Origin: an uncultured Bacilli bacterium
Lineage (GTDB): Bacteria > Bacillota_I > Bacilli_A > RF39 > UBA660
Length of the DNA stretch: 7,293 nucleotides
Reading direction: 5' to 3'
NCBI GenBank assembly: GCA_947631345.1
Contig: CANRKW010000050.1
Coordinates: 1 to 7,293 of the forward strand
Position 1 is the stretch's first letter; every line of letters starts with the position of its first letter. The notes under the pieces are model-generated. The model was not told where the DNA came from. It made no database searches and was given only the letters and a program-made list of their open reading frames with translations. Both the position numbers and the translations under genes were made by a program. Below, in pieces: positions 5,968 to 7,293 of this stretch.

Positions 5968-7293
5968 ATTTTCTTCACTTTTTAAATATATAGTTTTATT
6001 ATAATAATCTTTCATTACTGAATTAGGCCATTCATCTTTATTTTCTTTTAATTCTGCAAAAAATAATAATTCAGGTCTATAAGTTAAATTTTCTACTTCT
6101 ACAATTTTTAAATTTTTATCATTGTATTTTTTAAATCTTTCATCCATTTCTATACTATATATTTTTGCTTCATTACTTTTTAATTCTCTAATTGCTTTTA
6201 GTGAGTTAGATTCTCCATTTTGACTTGGTACAATTAAAAGTAATAATAAACAACTGCTAGATAAAATACCTAAAAATACATTAGAGTGTTTTTGTTCTAT
6301 AAAATTCAAATATTTGTTTTTTGCTAAGTATCCTATTAGTAATATATAAATAAAGAAACTTAAAAGCATAAATGTTATCCATATAACATTAGTTACTCTT
6401 CTTTCGCCAAAATAGCCCATAGCATAATATGGAACGCAAAACATACCACAAATTATCATCATAGATAATATAATTGGAATAAATGGAAACTTTTTTTTAA
6501 ATTTATCTTTATTTTTTTCTACAAGTATTATTACAAATGGTGTTAATATTAATAAACTAATAATCCACGAAAATGAAATCCATGTAGGTATTGTTTCTTT
6601 TACATGTACGATAGTTTCAAAAATTGTAGAAAAAACTGGTTGTTTAACGTATGCTGCTTGACGGTTTGCTGTTCCAGGTGCGATATACATTATAATAAAG
6701 CCTAAAACTGATGAAATTAAAGGTGGAAGTGAAAAATATCTTTTCTTAGTTATAAAATAGATAGTTATAAAAATAAGTATTAATATATTAGAAAATGAAG
6801 TTACATGATTTGCACCTGATGTTATAAAACCAATTAAAGCGCTAATAATAATTAAAATTATTTTCTTTTTCTTAGTTTTAGTATTAAATAATTCTAGTAG
6901 TAAACAAGCGTTAAGTAGGTTAAAAAATACCCATGGTGTATAGTTCATTGCTCCATTAAACCAATATACTCCTTCAACTGCTGAAGGTAATAATAAAAAT
7001 ATAATTGCATAAATACTTAAAGTAAATGAAAGGGTGAATAAAAAAGAATATTTTATATAATTTTTATTTATAATATGAATTGATATTAATAAACAAGTAA
7101 ATGTAAGTACTAATATTATTATAGATGAAAACATATACATACTTTCACCAAAAATTCCAGGCTGCAAAGATAGTAAGAAAGCAGATGTGTATAACCCTTG
7201 CCAGTTGTTATAAAAAAATTTATCGGTTTTCCATGCACTAGAAATTAATTTGGTAATACCCCCCCCAGATTCAATTACTTCATGTGTCCTTAT
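5965..7293 (-). CDS. DUF6056-like polytopic membrane protein, probable surface-glycan glycosyltransferase (5'-partial)
   Basis: The reading frame is open from the TAA stop at 5965-5967 to the window edge, so the true start lies beyond 7293. A TTG at 7165-7167 could be taken for a start, but 42 in-frame codons upstream continue the family pattern, with FFYNNWQGLYTSAFLLS leading straight into LQPGIFGE. I recognise this region, together with VEGVYWFNGAMNYT, the APGTANRQA loop and the later ERRVTNVIW segment, as the DUF6056 pattern. About ten hydrophobic segments are visible, followed by a C-terminal soluble tail of roughly 85 residues. DUF6056 proteins have no firmly assigned activity. Their topology, and the GtrB-type gene only 9 nt downstream, suggest a GT-C-like enzyme that transfers a sugar from a polyprenyl-phosphate carrier outside the membrane; that is inference. 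The gene contains a G8 tract at 7259-7266 that could make it phase variable. Family call is fairly sure, function is not. Confidence 0.85.
   Translation of the reverse strand: MRTHEVIESGGGITKLISSAWKTDKFFYNNWQGLYTSAFLLSLQPGIFGESMYMFSSIIILVLTFTCLLISIHIINKNYIKYSFLFTLSFTLSIYAIIFLLLPSAVEGVYWFNGAMNYTPWVFFNLLNACLLLELFNTKTKKKKIILIIISALIGFITSGANHVTSFSNILILIFITIYFITKKRYFSLPPLISSVLGFIIMYIAPGTANRQAAYVKQPVFSTIFETIVHVKETIPTWISFSWIISLLILTPFVIILVEKNKDKFKKKFPFIPIILSMMIICGMFCVPYYAMGYFGERRVTNVIWITFMLLSFFIYILLIGYLAKNKYLNFIEQKHSNVFLGILSSSCLLLLLIVPSQNGESNSLKAIRELKSNEAKIYSIEMDERFKKYNDKNLKIVEVENLTYRPELLFFAELKENKDEWPNSVMKDYYNKTIYLKSEEN
7259..7266 (-). repeat. G8 homopolymer tract inside coding sequence, candidate phase-variation switch
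   Basis: Eight consecutive G residues on the coding strand (C on the plus strand) give codons GGG GGG GGT, encoding three glycines in the context ESGGGIT. As sequenced, the tract keeps the DUF6056 gene in frame. With seven G the frame reaches TAA at 7245-7247. With nine G it reaches TAG at 7238-7240. A tract this long is very unlikely by chance in DNA with about 11% G per strand. Poly-G tracts in surface-glycan genes of AT-rich bacteria are a known class of slipped-strand contingency locus. Whether this one varies cannot be seen from a single sequence, and a homopolymer sequencing or assembly error is the alternative. Confidence 0.6.

Noticed and set aside
6491..6498. A8/T8 homopolymers inside genes (here and near 3182-3189) as further phase-variation tracts
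   Set aside because: Runs of A or T of this length are expected in coding DNA of about 20-23% G+C, so they carry no special signal, unlike the G8 tract.
7165..7167. TTG as the true start of the DUF6056 gene
   Set aside because: The frame is open upstream to the window edge, and the upstream residues (for example YNNWQGLYTSAFLLS) carry conserved family sequence, so this TTG is an internal leucine codon.
1..7293. CRISPR arrays, tRNA or rRNA genes, insertion sequences, transposase or recombinase genes
   Set aside because: The window is almost fully occupied by seven glycosylation genes. I saw no regularly spaced repeats, terminal inverted repeats or RNA-gene-like GC-rich folded segments in the short gaps.

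Overview
The window comes from a very AT-rich bacterium (roughly 20-23% G+C, estimated by eye). It uses the standard bacterial code: TGG encodes tryptophan and TGA ends one gene, which argues against Mycoplasma/Spiroplasma-type decoding. The strong AGGAGG-like ribosome binding sites, the tight same-strand gene packing and the gene families suggest a low-GC Gram-positive-type (Bacillota) organism. This is inference, because no taxonomic marker gene is present.

All seven genes lie on the minus strand, so transcription runs from high to low coordinates. They form one compact cell-surface glycosylation cluster. In transcription order they are: (1) a DUF6056-type polytopic membrane protein, cut at its 5' end by the window edge (5965 to >7293); (2) a GtrB/CsbB-type polyprenyl-phosphate sugar synthase with two C-terminal membrane helices (5044-5955); (3) a GtrII-family membrane glucosyltransferase (3447-4970); (4) a short GT2 polyprenyl-phosphate sugar synthase (2740-3438); (5) an ArnT/PMT-like GT-C membrane glycosyltransferase (1211-2728); (6) a second short GT2 (472-1200); (7) a GtrA small membrane protein, the presumed lipid-sugar flippase (3-428). 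Gaps are 8-10 nt at most junctions, and genes 4 and 5 nearly abut or overlap. The two larger gaps are 73 nt before GtrII, with a plausible promoter, and 43 nt before GtrA.

The genes fit a three-component glycosylation logic. A cytoplasmic GT2 loads a sugar onto undecaprenyl phosphate, GtrA is thought to help it cross the membrane, and a multi-pass GT-C-like enzyme transfers it to a surface glycan outside. Here the logic is repeated about three times (three GT2s, three different polytopic transferase families) with a single GtrA. The acceptor (teichoic acid, capsule or another wall polymer) cannot be read from the sequence.

The most notable signal is an uninterrupted tract of eight G residues on the coding strand (7259-7266), inside the DUF6056 gene in an otherwise G-poor genome. 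The frame is open across it as sequenced. Gain or loss of one G would hit a stop within about seven codons of the tract. This is the signature of a slipped-strand phase-variation switch, so the first glycosylation module may be switched on and off stochastically.
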